In this document: positions 44,171-52,165 of the stretch, one piece after another | Layout: every line of letters begins with the position of its first letter | How positions within the stretch are numbered: the stretch's first letter is position 1 | Source: Nocardia neocaledoniensis | GTDB taxonomy: Bacteria; Actinomycetota; Actinomycetes; Mycobacteriales; Mycobacteriaceae | Direction: 5' to 3' | DNA: 64,000 bases | Assembly: GCF_003182135.1 (NCBI RefSeq) | Contig: NZ_QGTL01000005.1 | Span: forward strand, 1 to 64,000 | The notes under the pieces: model-generated | Database searches by the model: none | Told to the model about the DNA's origin: nothing | What the model saw: only the letters and a program-made list of their open reading frames with translations | Translations under genes and position numbers: made by a program

Positions 44171-44935
44171 ATGAGCAGCAACCTCACCGGCAAGAAGGCA
44201 CTAGTCACCGGCGGCACACACGGCATGGGTCTGGCGATCGTCAAGGCACTGCTGGCCGCGGGCGCCGAAGTGGTCCTCACCGGCCGGAACGAGCAAACGC
44301 TGGAGGACGCACGCACCGAACTCGCCGGACAGGCCGCGCATGTGGTGCGCTCCGACGCCGCGAGCATGGCCGATATCGCGGCGCTCGCCGATACCGCGCG
44401 GGAGCGGCTCGGCCAGATCGACCACCTGTTCGTCAACCACGGTATCGCCGCCTTCGCCGAACTCGCCGAAGTCACCGAAGCGGAGTGGGACCGCCATTTC
44501 ACCATCAACACCAAGGGCGCGTTCTTCACCGTGCAGGCACTGTCCCCACTGCTGGTCGACGGTGGCTCCATCGTGTTCACCACGGTCGGAAACGACCTGA
44601 TCTTCCCGGGACTGAGCGCGTACTCCGCCTCCAAGGAAGCGGTACGGGCCTTCGCGCACGTGCTCGCCGCCGAATTCTTGCCGCGCAAGATCCGGGTGAA
44701 CTCGGTGGCGCCCGGTTTCATCGAGACACCGACGATGGGTGTGCCCGGTCTCAGCGAACAGGAGCGCGAGGAGTTCGTGCGACAGGGGCACGAATCCACG
44801 CCGCTGCGCCGCACTGGCACCGTGGAGGAGGTGGCGACCGCGGCATTGTTCCTTGCCGTCGACGCCACTTTCAGTACCAATGTCGAGCTCGCGGTGGACG
44901 GTGGCTTCGCCCAGGGCCTTCCGGTCACGCACTGA
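44171..44935 (+). CDS. Short-chain dehydrogenase/reductase
   Basis: 254 aa from the ATG at 44171 (GGAG upstream). NAD(P) motif VTGGTHGMG (residues 11-19), N-[VF]-N-H-G at residues about 95-99, and catalytic Ser (TTVGNDL position), Tyr-x3-Lys in AYSASKEA. Classical SDR of unknown substrate. It is the first gene of a three-gene operon (10-nt gap, then a 4-nt overlap). Confidence 0.9.
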   Translation: MSSNLTGKKALVTGGTHGMGLAIVKALLAAGAEVVLTGRNEQTLEDARTELAGQAAHVVRSDAASMADIAALADTARERLGQIDHLFVNHGIAAFAELAEVTEAEWDRHFTINTKGAFFTVQALSPLLVDGGSIVFTTVGNDLIFPGLSAYSASKEAVRAFAHVLAAEFLPRKIRVNSVAPGFIETPTMGVPGLSEQEREEFVRQGHESTPLRRTGTVEEVATAALFLAVDATFSTNVELAVDGGFAQGLPVTH

Positions 44936-44945
44936 GGACGTCGCA

Positions 44946-45506
44946 ATGGCTGACGATCTCACCCGCGATGCTGTCCGCGACAGTCCCGATCCGTCGGTGG
45001 CCGAGCATGTGCGCCGTTACCTGGCGACCGACGGAGCCAGTGGCTATCTGGAAGGAGGATCACCGAACCTGATCCTCACCCATCGCGGCCGCAGCACCGG
45101 CAGACTCCACCGCACCGGGTTGTTCTTCGGCGAGGACAACGACCGCTACATCCTCGTCGCCTCGGGTTCGGCCATCACCCACACCCACCCGCAGTGGTAT
45201 CTCAACCTGATAGCGCAGCCGTTGGTCGAGGTGCAGATCCTCGCCGAACGGTTCACCGCCGTGGCCCGCACCGCCGAAGGTACGGAGCGGCAACGCCTCT
45301 GGGACCTGATGACCGAGATGGCGCCCGTGTATCACACCTACGCGGCACGCAGCAGACGCACGATCCCGGTCGTCGTACTGGAACGGGTGCGAGCTGCACA
45401 GCTTGCCCGTGACAACCGACGCCTCGACCGCGAGCCGCCGATGAGTTCGGTGATCCCGCCCCGTCTACAAGATCGAGAACGATCGAAAGGAACCGCACAC
45501 CGATGA
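44946..45506 (+). CDS. F420-type (deazaflavin) nitroreductase-family oxidoreductase
   Basis: 186 aa. LILTHRGRSTGRLHRTGLFF and ASGSAITHTHPQWYLNLIAQ are the signature of the actinobacterial DUF385/Ddn family of F420H2-dependent reductases. Residues beyond 150 are a low-complexity tail. It sits between an SDR and a YciI-like protein in one operon, a combination typical of actinobacterial redox detoxification clusters. The substrate is unknown. Confidence 0.85.
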   Translation: MADDLTRDAVRDSPDPSVAEHVRRYLATDGASGYLEGGSPNLILTHRGRSTGRLHRTGLFFGEDNDRYILVASGSAITHTHPQWYLNLIAQPLVEVQILAERFTAVARTAEGTERQRLWDLMTEMAPVYHTYAARSRRTIPVVVLERVRAAQLARDNRRLDREPPMSSVIPPRLQDRERSKGTAHR

Positions 45507-45826
45507 AGTACACGCTGATCTACGCCCACGACCCCGCCAACTCCCAGCAGACCGAAGACGAGGTCCAGGAATGGATCGAGTTCGACAACCAGGTCAAGGA
45601 AGCCGGGATCTTCGTCCACGAGGCCGGGTTCCATCCTGGTGCCGACGCCAAGGTGATCGAAGTGCGCGACGGTGACGCCACCGTCGACAAGGGGGTTTCC
45701 GGCGTAGTCGCGGCAGGGTTCTACGTCCTCGATGTCCCCGATGAGGACACGGCCGTTTCATGGGCGCAGCGCATCCCCACCGCACGGTACGGCCGCGTGG
45801 AAGTACGACAGGTAGTCGAATTCTGA
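45503..45826 (+). CDS. YciI/YCII-related protein
   Basis: 107 aa. MKYTLIYAHDP, FHPGADAKVIEV, GFYVLDVPDEDTAVSWAQRI and GRVEVRQVVEF match the YCII ferredoxin-like fold (DGPF-type) found next to sigma factors or oxidoreductases. It overlaps the F420-type gene by 4 nt. Its biochemical role is not established. Confidence 0.85.
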   Translation: MKYTLIYAHDPANSQQTEDEVQEWIEFDNQVKEAGIFVHEAGFHPGADAKVIEVRDGDATVDKGVSGVVAAGFYVLDVPDEDTAVSWAQRIPTARYGRVEVRQVVEF

Positions 45827-45885
45827 CCTCCACGCCACCGGACTCGACGTAGCCGACTCGACTTCGTGAGGTCCTACGGTCTGGC

Positions 45886-45949
45886 GCGAAGACCTCCGAG
45901 ACTCGAGTGCGTTCCTGGACAGGCTCGCACGTCACTCGGAGGTCTTCGC
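45886..45949. terminator. 15-bp inverted repeat between convergent genes
   Basis: GCGAAGACCTCCGAG (45886-45900) pairs perfectly with 45935-45949 across a 34-nt loop, between the YciI gene and the convergent DHFR-like gene. It probably acts as a terminator. The long loop also allows a repeat or insertion-scar explanation. Confidence 0.5.
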
Positions 45950-46086
45950 CATATCAGCTCGCCACGCCGTTGCCGAACGTCGGTGATCGTCATGGCCGAA
46001 GCGCGGGGCCCGGAGCGGTGCATCACGGAGATTCTTTGCGCCCCCAGGGAATCGGAGCCTGCCGGCCGAGCGGCGATGGAAGTCGT

Positions 46087-46701
46087 TCAGTGGCGAAAGC
46101 GATAGCGCAGGTGCGTCACGGTCGGTGATTCGATGACCTCGACCGGTTCGAGTTCGAGGCCTGCCACACCGTCCAGGAGCCGCTCGCCGGCCCCGAGCAC
46201 AACGGGTACGAGATGCAGAACAAGTTCGTCGAGTAGCCCGGCAACGAGATACTGCCGGACGGTCGCAGCGCCACCCGCGATCTCGACATCCTTGCCATCC
46301 GCAGCCGCCCTGGCCTGCTCGAGCGCGGAATCGATGCCGTCGTCGACAAAAGTGAAGGTGGTGCCGCCCAGCATCGTCAACGAGGCACGGTGGTAATGGG
46401 TCAAGACGAAAACCGGTGCATGGTATGGCGGTTCTGGGCCCCACCAGCCGGTCCAGTCCAGGTCCCACTCACCCCTGCCCGGTCCGAACATGTTGCGGCC
46501 CATGATATGTGCGCCGGTTCGGGCGTGTAGATCCCGCAGCAGCGCCCGGTCCTTCTCGCGGCCCAGCCGCTCGGTCTCGAAGATCCACGCGGTCAGAGCA
46601 TCCGCGCCGACCCCGAACGGGTGGTCTGCGTCCTGCCCGGGGCCGGCAGTGAAGCCGTCGAGTGAGATTGCCAGATTTGCAGTTACCTTTCCGATACTCA
46701 T
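46087..46701 (-). CDS. Dihydrofolate reductase-like (RibD C-terminal) protein
   Basis: 204 aa. KVTANLAISLDGFTAGPG, HIMGRNMFGPGRG, HAPVFVLTHYHR, and EIAGGAATVRQYLVAGLLDE are the DHFR/RibD-C fold, common in actinomycetes as stand-alone NADPH-dependent reductases of unknown substrate. It is divergent from a TetR/glycosidase operon, with two palindromes between them. Confidence 0.85.
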   Translation of the reverse strand: MSIGKVTANLAISLDGFTAGPGQDADHPFGVGADALTAWIFETERLGREKDRALLRDLHARTGAHIMGRNMFGPGRGEWDLDWTGWWGPEPPYHAPVFVLTHYHRASLTMLGGTTFTFVDDGIDSALEQARAAADGKDVEIAGGAATVRQYLVAGLLDELVLHLVPVVLGAGERLLDGVAGLELEPVEVIESPTVTHLRYRFRH

Positions 46702-46721
46702 GCCGACGACCGTACAATAGA

Positions 46722-46750
46722 TACGCTTGCGTAGCTACATGTCCGTAGCT
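46722..46750. promoter_or_regulatory. Overlapping palindromes in the DHFR-like/TetR promoter
   Basis: TACGCTTGCGTA (46722-46733) and AGCTACATGTCCGTAGCT (46733-46750) are both perfect inverted repeats around short centres, in the 61-nt divergent promoter. They are a probable TetR operator. Confidence 0.6.
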
Positions 46751-46762
46751 TATATTCGCGAT

Positions 46763-47380
46763 ATGGCTCGAACTGACGAGAAACGCGGACGCCGTTCTCT
46801 CGATGACGTACTCGACGCATGCCGCAGGGCGGTCCTCGGTGAAGTCGCAGAAACCGGACTGGGACGGCTGTCGATCGAGGGAGTCTCGCGGCGGGCTGGT
46901 GTAGCGAAGACATCGATCTATCGCCATTGGTCTTCGGTCGAGGAACTTCTGCTCGACGCGCTCGCGCGTTCCCATCCCGTGGAAACGGTCGCCCTCGACG
47001 GTGGTGGCTTGCGGTCGGATCTGCTGCGGGCCCTCGACCAGCTCGTCCGCTGGCTCGACGGACCATCGGCCCCGGCGGTGGCAGCGATCCTCGCCGAGCG
47101 GCGGCGTCGCCCGGACCTCGTCGAGGCCTTGTACGCCCAAGTGTTCGACGCCAACGGCACTCGGTTCACCCGCACCGTCATCGACCACTACGCAGAGCGC
47201 GGCCATATCGAATCCCGGCTGGTCACCCCTGTCGTCGTCGATATCGGCGAAGCGTTGGTGATCAAGCACCAGATCGACACCGGGACTCTGCCCGATGCCG
47301 AAACCCTTGCCGCGATCGTCGACCAGGCCATCCTGCCTGCCCTCGGTATCGCGCCACCAGATGAAGGAACATCCCCATGA
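46763..47380 (+). CDS. TetR-family transcriptional regulator
   Basis: 205 aa from the ATG at 46763 (MARTDEKRGRRS); an in-frame start at 46727 lies within the operator and is less likely. HTH: LSIEGVSRRAGVAKTSIYRHWSSVEELL. It overlaps the glycosidase gene by 4 nt (ATGA), so the repressor and its probable target are co-translated. Confidence 0.85.
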   Translation: MARTDEKRGRRSLDDVLDACRRAVLGEVAETGLGRLSIEGVSRRAGVAKTSIYRHWSSVEELLLDALARSHPVETVALDGGGLRSDLLRALDQLVRWLDGPSAPAVAAILAERRRRPDLVEALYAQVFDANGTRFTRTVIDHYAERGHIESRLVTPVVVDIGEALVIKHQIDTGTLPDAETLAAIVDQAILPALGIAPPDEGTSP

Positions 47381-48840
47381 GCGCTACCCCTGCCACCATC
47401 GCGGCACCTCCCGCCACCGTGCGGGTGGACTGGGAGCAGACGACCGTCACCTCACGCACCACGCTCACCACCCACCTGTGGACAGCACCCCCACTGCGGC
47501 GCGAATCGCCGATTCACGACCGAGCATTCGAAGCCCTGCGTGCATTGCGCGTGGACCTCGCTCGGTTCCTGCCCTGGTTCAGCCATCCGCGGGTCGCGGT
47601 GCCCGAGCTCACCCCGCCGACCGACACCCGAACATCCTGGAACTTCGAACTTCTCGATCCCTTCGTCGAGGACTTCGTCGCAGCGGCGGAGGGCCGGCCG
47701 ATCGTGGCGAACTTCGCCACCATTCCGACGTGGATGTTCGTCACCGCCGAGCCCGTGGACGTCTCCGAGGATCTCGACGAGCACCACTGGGACTACGAAC
47801 AGGGCAGTGAGCTGCGCGATCCCACCTGCGCCGAAGTCGCGGACTATTTCTACCGGCTCGCGAGCTGGTACATCGCGGGTGGCTTCACCGACGAGCTCGG
47901 TCGCCGACACGAGTCGGGCCACCGCTACCGCTTCGCCTACTGGGAAGTACTGTGCGAGCCCGACATCGGGCACCGCATCTCACCCGAGCTCTACACCGCG
48001 CTCTACGATGCGATCGTCACACGGCTGGCCCCGCTGGACCCGGACATGAAATTCATCGGGCTGTCACTGAGCCACGTGCACCATCAGCCGGAATACTTCT
48101 GGCATTTCCTCGATCCGGCCAACCACGCCGACGGTGTTCCGATCGACGCGATCTCCTATCACTTCTACGCCCAGCCTGAGATCGTCAATCCCTTCGGGCG
48201 AGAGGGAAATGCCCCGAGCGCGCATTGGCGCGACATCTTCTTCGCTCAAGCCGACGCGTTCCTCGACCAGGTCCGCTTCATCGACTCGATCCGCAAGCGT
48301 TTGGCACCCGACACCGCGACCTTCATCAACGAACTGGGAACCTACCCCGCCGACCTGATGAACCCCGCGCCCGATATCCCCGACTCGTACTGGGCACTGA
48401 GCGCCGCGGTCCAGACCTACTTGTGGGCCCAACTGGTCGAGATCGGCATCGACCTGGTCGGTATCGCCGAATTCATGGACTACCCCGGCATGATTCCCGG
48501 CACCAGTCTGATCGACTGGGAAACCGGCGCACCCAACACTCGCTACCACGCGCTCGCACTACTGCTGCACCACTTCGATCTCGGTGACGCTCTGGCGACC
48601 ACCACGACAGGGGCCCACGGCTTTCCGGACCCACGCGTCCACGCCCAGGCGTTCATCTCTGCCTCGGGACTCCGAAAGCTTTTGGTGGTCAACAAGACAG
48701 CCGACACGGTCACCGTCGACGCCCCTGATCTCGACGGGCAAGGCAACCAACTCACAGTCAGCACCGTCGACGGAGAGGTATCGGTCGAAGCGTGCACCCT
48801 CAGTCTCGGCGCTTACGCGGTCGCCGTCATATCCCATTGA
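47377..48840 (+). CDS. Glycoside hydrolase, clan GH-A (GH39-like)
   Basis: 487 aa with no signal peptide. A TIM-barrel glycosidase is suggested by RFAYWEVLCEPDIGH (acid/base Glu194 in the CEPD position), AISYHFYAQPE and TFINELGTYP (nucleophile Glu319), ending with a beta-sandwich-like tail (KLLVVNKTADTVTVD). These match GH-A enzymes such as GH39 xylosidases/iduronidases. The cytosolic location suggests it acts on an imported sugar or glycoconjugate. It is co-translated with the TetR regulator upstream. Confidence 0.72.
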   Translation: MSATPATIAAPPATVRVDWEQTTVTSRTTLTTHLWTAPPLRRESPIHDRAFEALRALRVDLARFLPWFSHPRVAVPELTPPTDTRTSWNFELLDPFVEDFVAAAEGRPIVANFATIPTWMFVTAEPVDVSEDLDEHHWDYEQGSELRDPTCAEVADYFYRLASWYIAGGFTDELGRRHESGHRYRFAYWEVLCEPDIGHRISPELYTALYDAIVTRLAPLDPDMKFIGLSLSHVHHQPEYFWHFLDPANHADGVPIDAISYHFYAQPEIVNPFGREGNAPSAHWRDIFFAQADAFLDQVRFIDSIRKRLAPDTATFINELGTYPADLMNPAPDIPDSYWALSAAVQTYLWAQLVEIGIDLVGIAEFMDYPGMIPGTSLIDWETGAPNTRYHALALLLHHFDLGDALATTTTGAHGFPDPRVHAQAFISASGLRKLLVVNKTADTVTVDAPDLDGQGNQLTVSTVDGEVSVEACTLSLGAYAVAVISH

Positions 48841-49185
48841 CCACTGGTGGCCCACCGGGGGCCGCGCCGATACCCAGCGTGCACCCTCGCGCTGTCTGAC
48901 CTGCTCCCATCCACAGCGGGTCGAAGGTGCGCGCGGTCGGCGGTAGTGAAAGTCGGACCCGATGATCCGCAACCGGCAAGCGCAACTCGGGGTGCATCGC
49001 GAAGTGTTGAGGCTGTGGATCTGCCGGGCGGATACCGGCGAACGAGGCGATCCCTGTCGCGAGGGGCGGTCGCAGGTTCGCGCCCCCGGCGGGACACGCA
49101 AAACACGGGCAACCGGAAAACACCTGGTCATCGCGGATTCCTATACGATCTGGCGATCCCGGTTCACCGGTGTTAATCCTATCGT
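48841..49185. other. 345-nt stretch without a recognised gene
   Basis: Frames on the minus strand continue from the IS5 remnant but carry no known motif. Nothing else is seen. Confidence 0.35.
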
Positions 49186-49229
49186 GTTCCCATCTCCGAT
49201 GTGCCCACGAGCGCATCGGAGATGGGAAC
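49186..49229. terminator. 16-bp hairpin downstream of the glycosidase
   Basis: GTTCCCATCTCCGATG (49186-49201) pairs perfectly with 49214-49229 across a 12-nt loop, beside the IS5-family remnant. Confidence 0.6.
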
Positions 49230-49277
49230 GGCGCGACCATGGGACTTCCTCCGGTCGGCTTGTCGGTGGAGGAACTT

Positions 49278-49980
49278 AGACCGTGTCTCACGTCGCGGGT
49301 TTGGCCTTGGCGAGTTTCTTGTAGCCGGTGAGAGCTGCGGCGAGGGTTGGGAAGCCCAGGAACCGGTCGACGACGGCGCGGACCTCGTCGCGACCGCACC
49401 GCCGGGAGCGCTCGCGCCAGCGGCCGCAGCGCTTCGGCGTCGTTGGTGTTGGCCGCCGAAATCGCCACAGCCAGAGGGATTCCGGCTCGATCGGTCAGCA
49501 CGTGCAGTTCCGAGCCGGATTTGCCGCGATCGACCGGACTCGGGCCGGTCATGGCGCCCCCCTTTTTTCGCTCGCATCGATGCCGCGTCCACCACCGCCC
49601 GCGACCAGTCGATCAAGCCTTCGCTACCCAGCTCGTCGAGTACCACCCGGTGTAGTCGCCGCCACAGACCCGCTTCGGTCCAGGCAGTGAACCGGCGATG
49701 CGCCGTCGGGAAGGTCACCCGAACGAGGGCGGCAGCATCCGCCACGCGCAACCGCTGGTCAACACGAACACCACTGCGGTGAACACCGCACGCTCATCGA
49801 CCGGCGCGGTCCCGCCGCCCTGAGCACGGGCCTCGAACCTCGGCAACAACGGCTCGACCAGCACCCACAACCCATCCGGCACCAAACGCCGCGACAGAAC
49901 ATCGACCACGACCAGACATAATGCAGCACAGACGCTTACGACTCACATCAAATAAGTTCCGACGATACGAGACACGCTCT
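49278..49980 (-). mobile_element. IS5-family insertion sequence remnant
   Basis: The ends carry related inverted sequences (TAGACCGTGTCTCAC at left; AAGAGCGTGTCTCGTAT when the right end is reversed). Inside is a broken transposase read leftwards. At about 700 bp it is shorter than intact relatives (about 850 bp), owing to an internal deletion. Confidence 0.65.
49288..49909 (-). pseudogene. IS5-family transposase, frameshifted and internally deleted
   Basis: Minus-strand pieces are: LVPDGLWVLVEPLLPRFEAR and AVFTAVVFVLTSGCAWRMLP (DUF4096), then VTFPTAHRRFTAWTEAGLWR, then ASMRAKKGG. A shift at the G/A-rich run continues with TGPSPVDRGKSGSELHVLTD and AGIPLAVAISAANTNDAEAL. The shift may be the family's programmed frameshift. 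The central catalytic part between RSRRGPRRRRP and the C-terminal LAAALTGYKKLAKAKPAT is missing, so it is inactive. Confidence 0.7.
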
Positions 49981-49994
49981 TGACCGGGAGGGGA

Positions 49995-50501
49995 GTGATC
50001 AATCACGTGCACGGGAAACGAGTGCCGTTCGATCTGGCGGAGTACGAAGAACGGGTGCGATCGGGGTCCTGCTTCATCTGTGACCTGGTCGCCGGGTCGC
50101 CGGGGTCCGAACATGAGGTCCTGCTCGACGACGGAGCGCACATCGCGTTCCTCGGCAGGTATCCAACGATGTATGGGCATGTTCTGGTCGCGCCGAAACC
50201 GCACCTCGAGCATGTGGTGCGAGACTTCGAGCAGGATGGGTATCTGCGGTTGCAAGCGGTCGTTTACAGGGTTGCTCGCGCTGTCGAAGCCGTTGTGCCG
50301 TCGGAGCGAACCTATCTGCTGTCGCTAGGTAGTCAACAGGGCAATGCTCACCTTCACTGGCATGTTTCGCCCCTGCCTCCGGGCACTCCGTATGAAAGTC
50401 AGCAGTTCCATGCGTTGATGGCGGAGAACGGCGTCATCCCGTGGTCGCCTGCGCAAGCTGCGGAGCTGGCCGCACAGTTGCGGGCCGAACTCGGTTCGTG
50501 A
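49995..50501 (+). CDS. HIT-family nucleotide hydrolase/transferase
   Basis: About 168 aa. The histidine triad is NAHLHWHVSP, preceded by CFICDLVAGSPG (zinc-like CxxC) and TMYGHVLVAPKPHLEHV. HIT proteins act on nucleotide phosphoramidates or dinucleotides. The start is uncertain: the frame is open to a TTG at 49980 inside the IS end, GTG at 49995 has GGGAGGGG close by, and GTG at 50007 is possible. It is wedged between an IS5-family remnant and another IS end, so the promoter may come from the IS. Confidence 0.82.
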   Translation: MINHVHGKRVPFDLAEYEERVRSGSCFICDLVAGSPGSEHEVLLDDGAHIAFLGRYPTMYGHVLVAPKPHLEHVVRDFEQDGYLRLQAVVYRVARAVEAVVPSERTYLLSLGSQQGNAHLHWHVSPLPPGTPYESQQFHALMAENGVIPWSPAQAAELAAQLRAELGS

Positions 50502-50504
50502 AGG

Positions 50505-50588
50505 CCGCAGTTGTGCCGCGGCACTGACCAGCTACAGGAAACTCGCGAAGGCCCGGAAGAGCTACGACGTGAGACACGCTCTTAGCAA
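50505..50588 (+). mobile_element. Orphan 3' end of an IS5-family element
   Basis: The plus strand reads ALTSYRKLAKARKSYDVR and ends GTGAGACACGCTCTTA. This matches the C-terminus (AALTGYKKLAKA) and terminal repeat of the element at 49278-49980, in the opposite orientation. It is a leftover IS end immediately after the HIT gene. Confidence 0.6.
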
Positions 50589-50608
50589 CCCGAGTTAGAA
50601 CCCAACCG

Positions 50609-50848
50609 GTGGGGCAGGTCATCCGGTCACCTTTTCATGCAGCAGTCCCGTTCGCGGCGGTGCTCACCGTGGTGACAATGGCGCTGGCCAGCGAATTACT
50701 CACCCGCACAGATCAAACCGGCGGCAAGCTCGGAAACGTCATCGGCCTGGTGTGTGTCGCTCCGTTCGCCGTGCTGTTCGGGTTCGCGATGCCGAGCACG
50801 GTGCCGGCAACTGGCAGTTCGCCGCGGGTGAGGTCGCCGGGCTCGTGA
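50609..50848 (+). CDS. Possible small membrane protein (uncertain)
   Basis: 79 aa with two hydrophobic stretches (AAVPFAAVLTVVTMALA, VIGLVCVAPFAVLFGFAM) and a non-homologous tail. It may be the truncated N-terminus of a larger membrane protein cut by rearrangement. No family is recognised. Confidence 0.25.
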   Translation: MGQVIRSPFHAAVPFAAVLTVVTMALASELLTRTDQTGGKLGNVIGLVCVAPFAVLFGFAMPSTVPATGSSPRVRSPGS

Positions 50849-50861
50849 TGCCCGACGAGCG

Positions 50862-51662
50862 TCATAGCGTGATGGAGGCGTAGGGCGCCGAGGCGATCAT
50901 CCAGTTGCTGAACTCGCACGCCAGGTGCCATTGGTGCTGGTGGATGTTGCGCGAGGGTACCGACGCCGGAAATTGCACGGTCAGAAGTGCTTCCAGTGTT
51001 CCGTCGTTGTCGCGGAACTGGTGGCGGACACCGCCGATGGCAAGTCCGTCATCGAGGAGGGCGGTTCCGGCGACCTGTACGGGGTAGGCGGGGTCGGGGG
51101 CGATGGCGATGTCTTCGGTGCGCTGATAGTCGACGAGAAAGCGCGAGGCTGCCGGGGACCCACCGGTCGTTTCGACGACCTCCTGGCGGCCGTCGGGCAG
51201 GCCGCGCAGCAAGTAGTGATCGGGGCACGCCGCGTCCATCGCGTTCTCGTCGTTGATCGCGACGAGGTTGTCGAACCATTCGGCGAAACGCTCGGCTGAC
51301 AGGCCTGGGGCGCGCACGTGGGTGGCGGCGTATTTGACCCGACCGCGGCTCATGGCGACACCGATGCGGGTGATCCGCTCCGAGATGGCCAATTCGCGTT
51401 TGAGCATCCCGTAGATCCCGGCGTGCCCGAGTTCGGTTCGCAACGTGGCCAGTGCTGATCGGCGTTGAGGCAATGCGCCGCCGCGCAGTTGGACGAGGGT
51501 GGCCTCGGGCAGGATCTCGCTCACTCCCCGGGCGCCCAAGCGTGCGCGGTACTTGGCCAGCACGGCATCGGCGCGGCGAGACTCCCAGGCGAGTACCTGC
51601 TCACGCGAGATCTCACGCCCGTTGATCGTGACCTGAACATCGATCGGTTCGCTCGCGGGCAT
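50862..51662 (-). CDS. Uncharacterised protein, cytosolic paralogue of the 52166-53044 product
   Basis: 266 aa with no signal peptide or membrane helix. I do not recognise the family. It shares with the gene at 52166-53044 the blocks CPDHYLLRGLPDGRQEVVET, a TGG followed by ASRFLVDY, GVRHQFRD and HLACEFSNWM, about 25 residues apart in the same order. The shared C-terminal half looks like a ligand- or substrate-binding domain, and the N-terminal half is helical. It lies on the opposite strand to its paralogue, with a 503-nt gap holding similar palindromes before each gene. Confidence 0.7.
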   Translation of the reverse strand: MPASEPIDVQVTINGREISREQVLAWESRRADAVLAKYRARLGARGVSEILPEATLVQLRGGALPQRRSALATLRTELGHAGIYGMLKRELAISERITRIGVAMSRGRVKYAATHVRAPGLSAERFAEWFDNLVAINDENAMDAACPDHYLLRGLPDGRQEVVETTGGSPAASRFLVDYQRTEDIAIAPDPAYPVQVAGTALLDDGLAIGGVRHQFRDNDGTLEALLTVQFPASVPSRNIHQHQWHLACEFSNWMIASAPYASITL

Positions 51663-51707
51663 TCGCCTCGCCTCCCTGACGTGGATGCGTTCGCCGCCTC
51701 GCGATCA

Positions 51708-51728
51708 AACGCAACTAATTCTTGCTTT
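51708..51728. promoter_or_regulatory. Operator-like palindrome upstream of the cytosolic paralogue
   Basis: AACGCAA-CTAATTC-TTGCTTT, with one mismatch between arms, lies 46-66 nt before the start codon at 51662. It mirrors the perfect palindrome before the exported paralogue. Confidence 0.55.
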
Positions 51729-52079
51729 AAGGATGCGCCTCGGCGCCCGCGAACGCAAGCCCGACGCCAGATGTGTGGCCGGAGTCTTGCCCTCGTCGGC
51801 GCCTGGCGAGCGCTGACGCCGGGTGTGTGTCCTCGGCTGGGCATGTGTGCCACGCCACCGGGACGTCGGTGTGCCACGTTCGTCGCCCATCGGGTCGCCT
51901 ACGGCGCGTGACGCCTCGGGAGATCATGTGCAAGTAGGGAATTCGCTCACGAGCGCGCGTCGCGGTGTTGATCGGCGACGGTGTCCCGGAGGGTTGAAAC
52001 GTGACGTTAAGGCCAGGGCGGCTGTCATTAATCATGCCTAGTCGATTGACAACGTGACGTGGATAACCCATCCTGATCT

Positions 52080-52100
52080 AACGCAAGATTCGCTTGCGTT
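52080..52100. promoter_or_regulatory. Operator palindrome upstream of the exported paralogue
   Basis: AACGCAAG-ATTCG-CTTGCGTT is a perfect 8-bp inverted repeat, 66 nt before the start at 52166. Its arms match those of 51708-51728, implying one regulator for both genes. Confidence 0.65.
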
Positions 52101-52165
52101 TAATTCTCGGTTCGCGGCCGTGTCACGGCGATGCGAACAACAAGGTGCCCGAGAGGAATTGGTCA

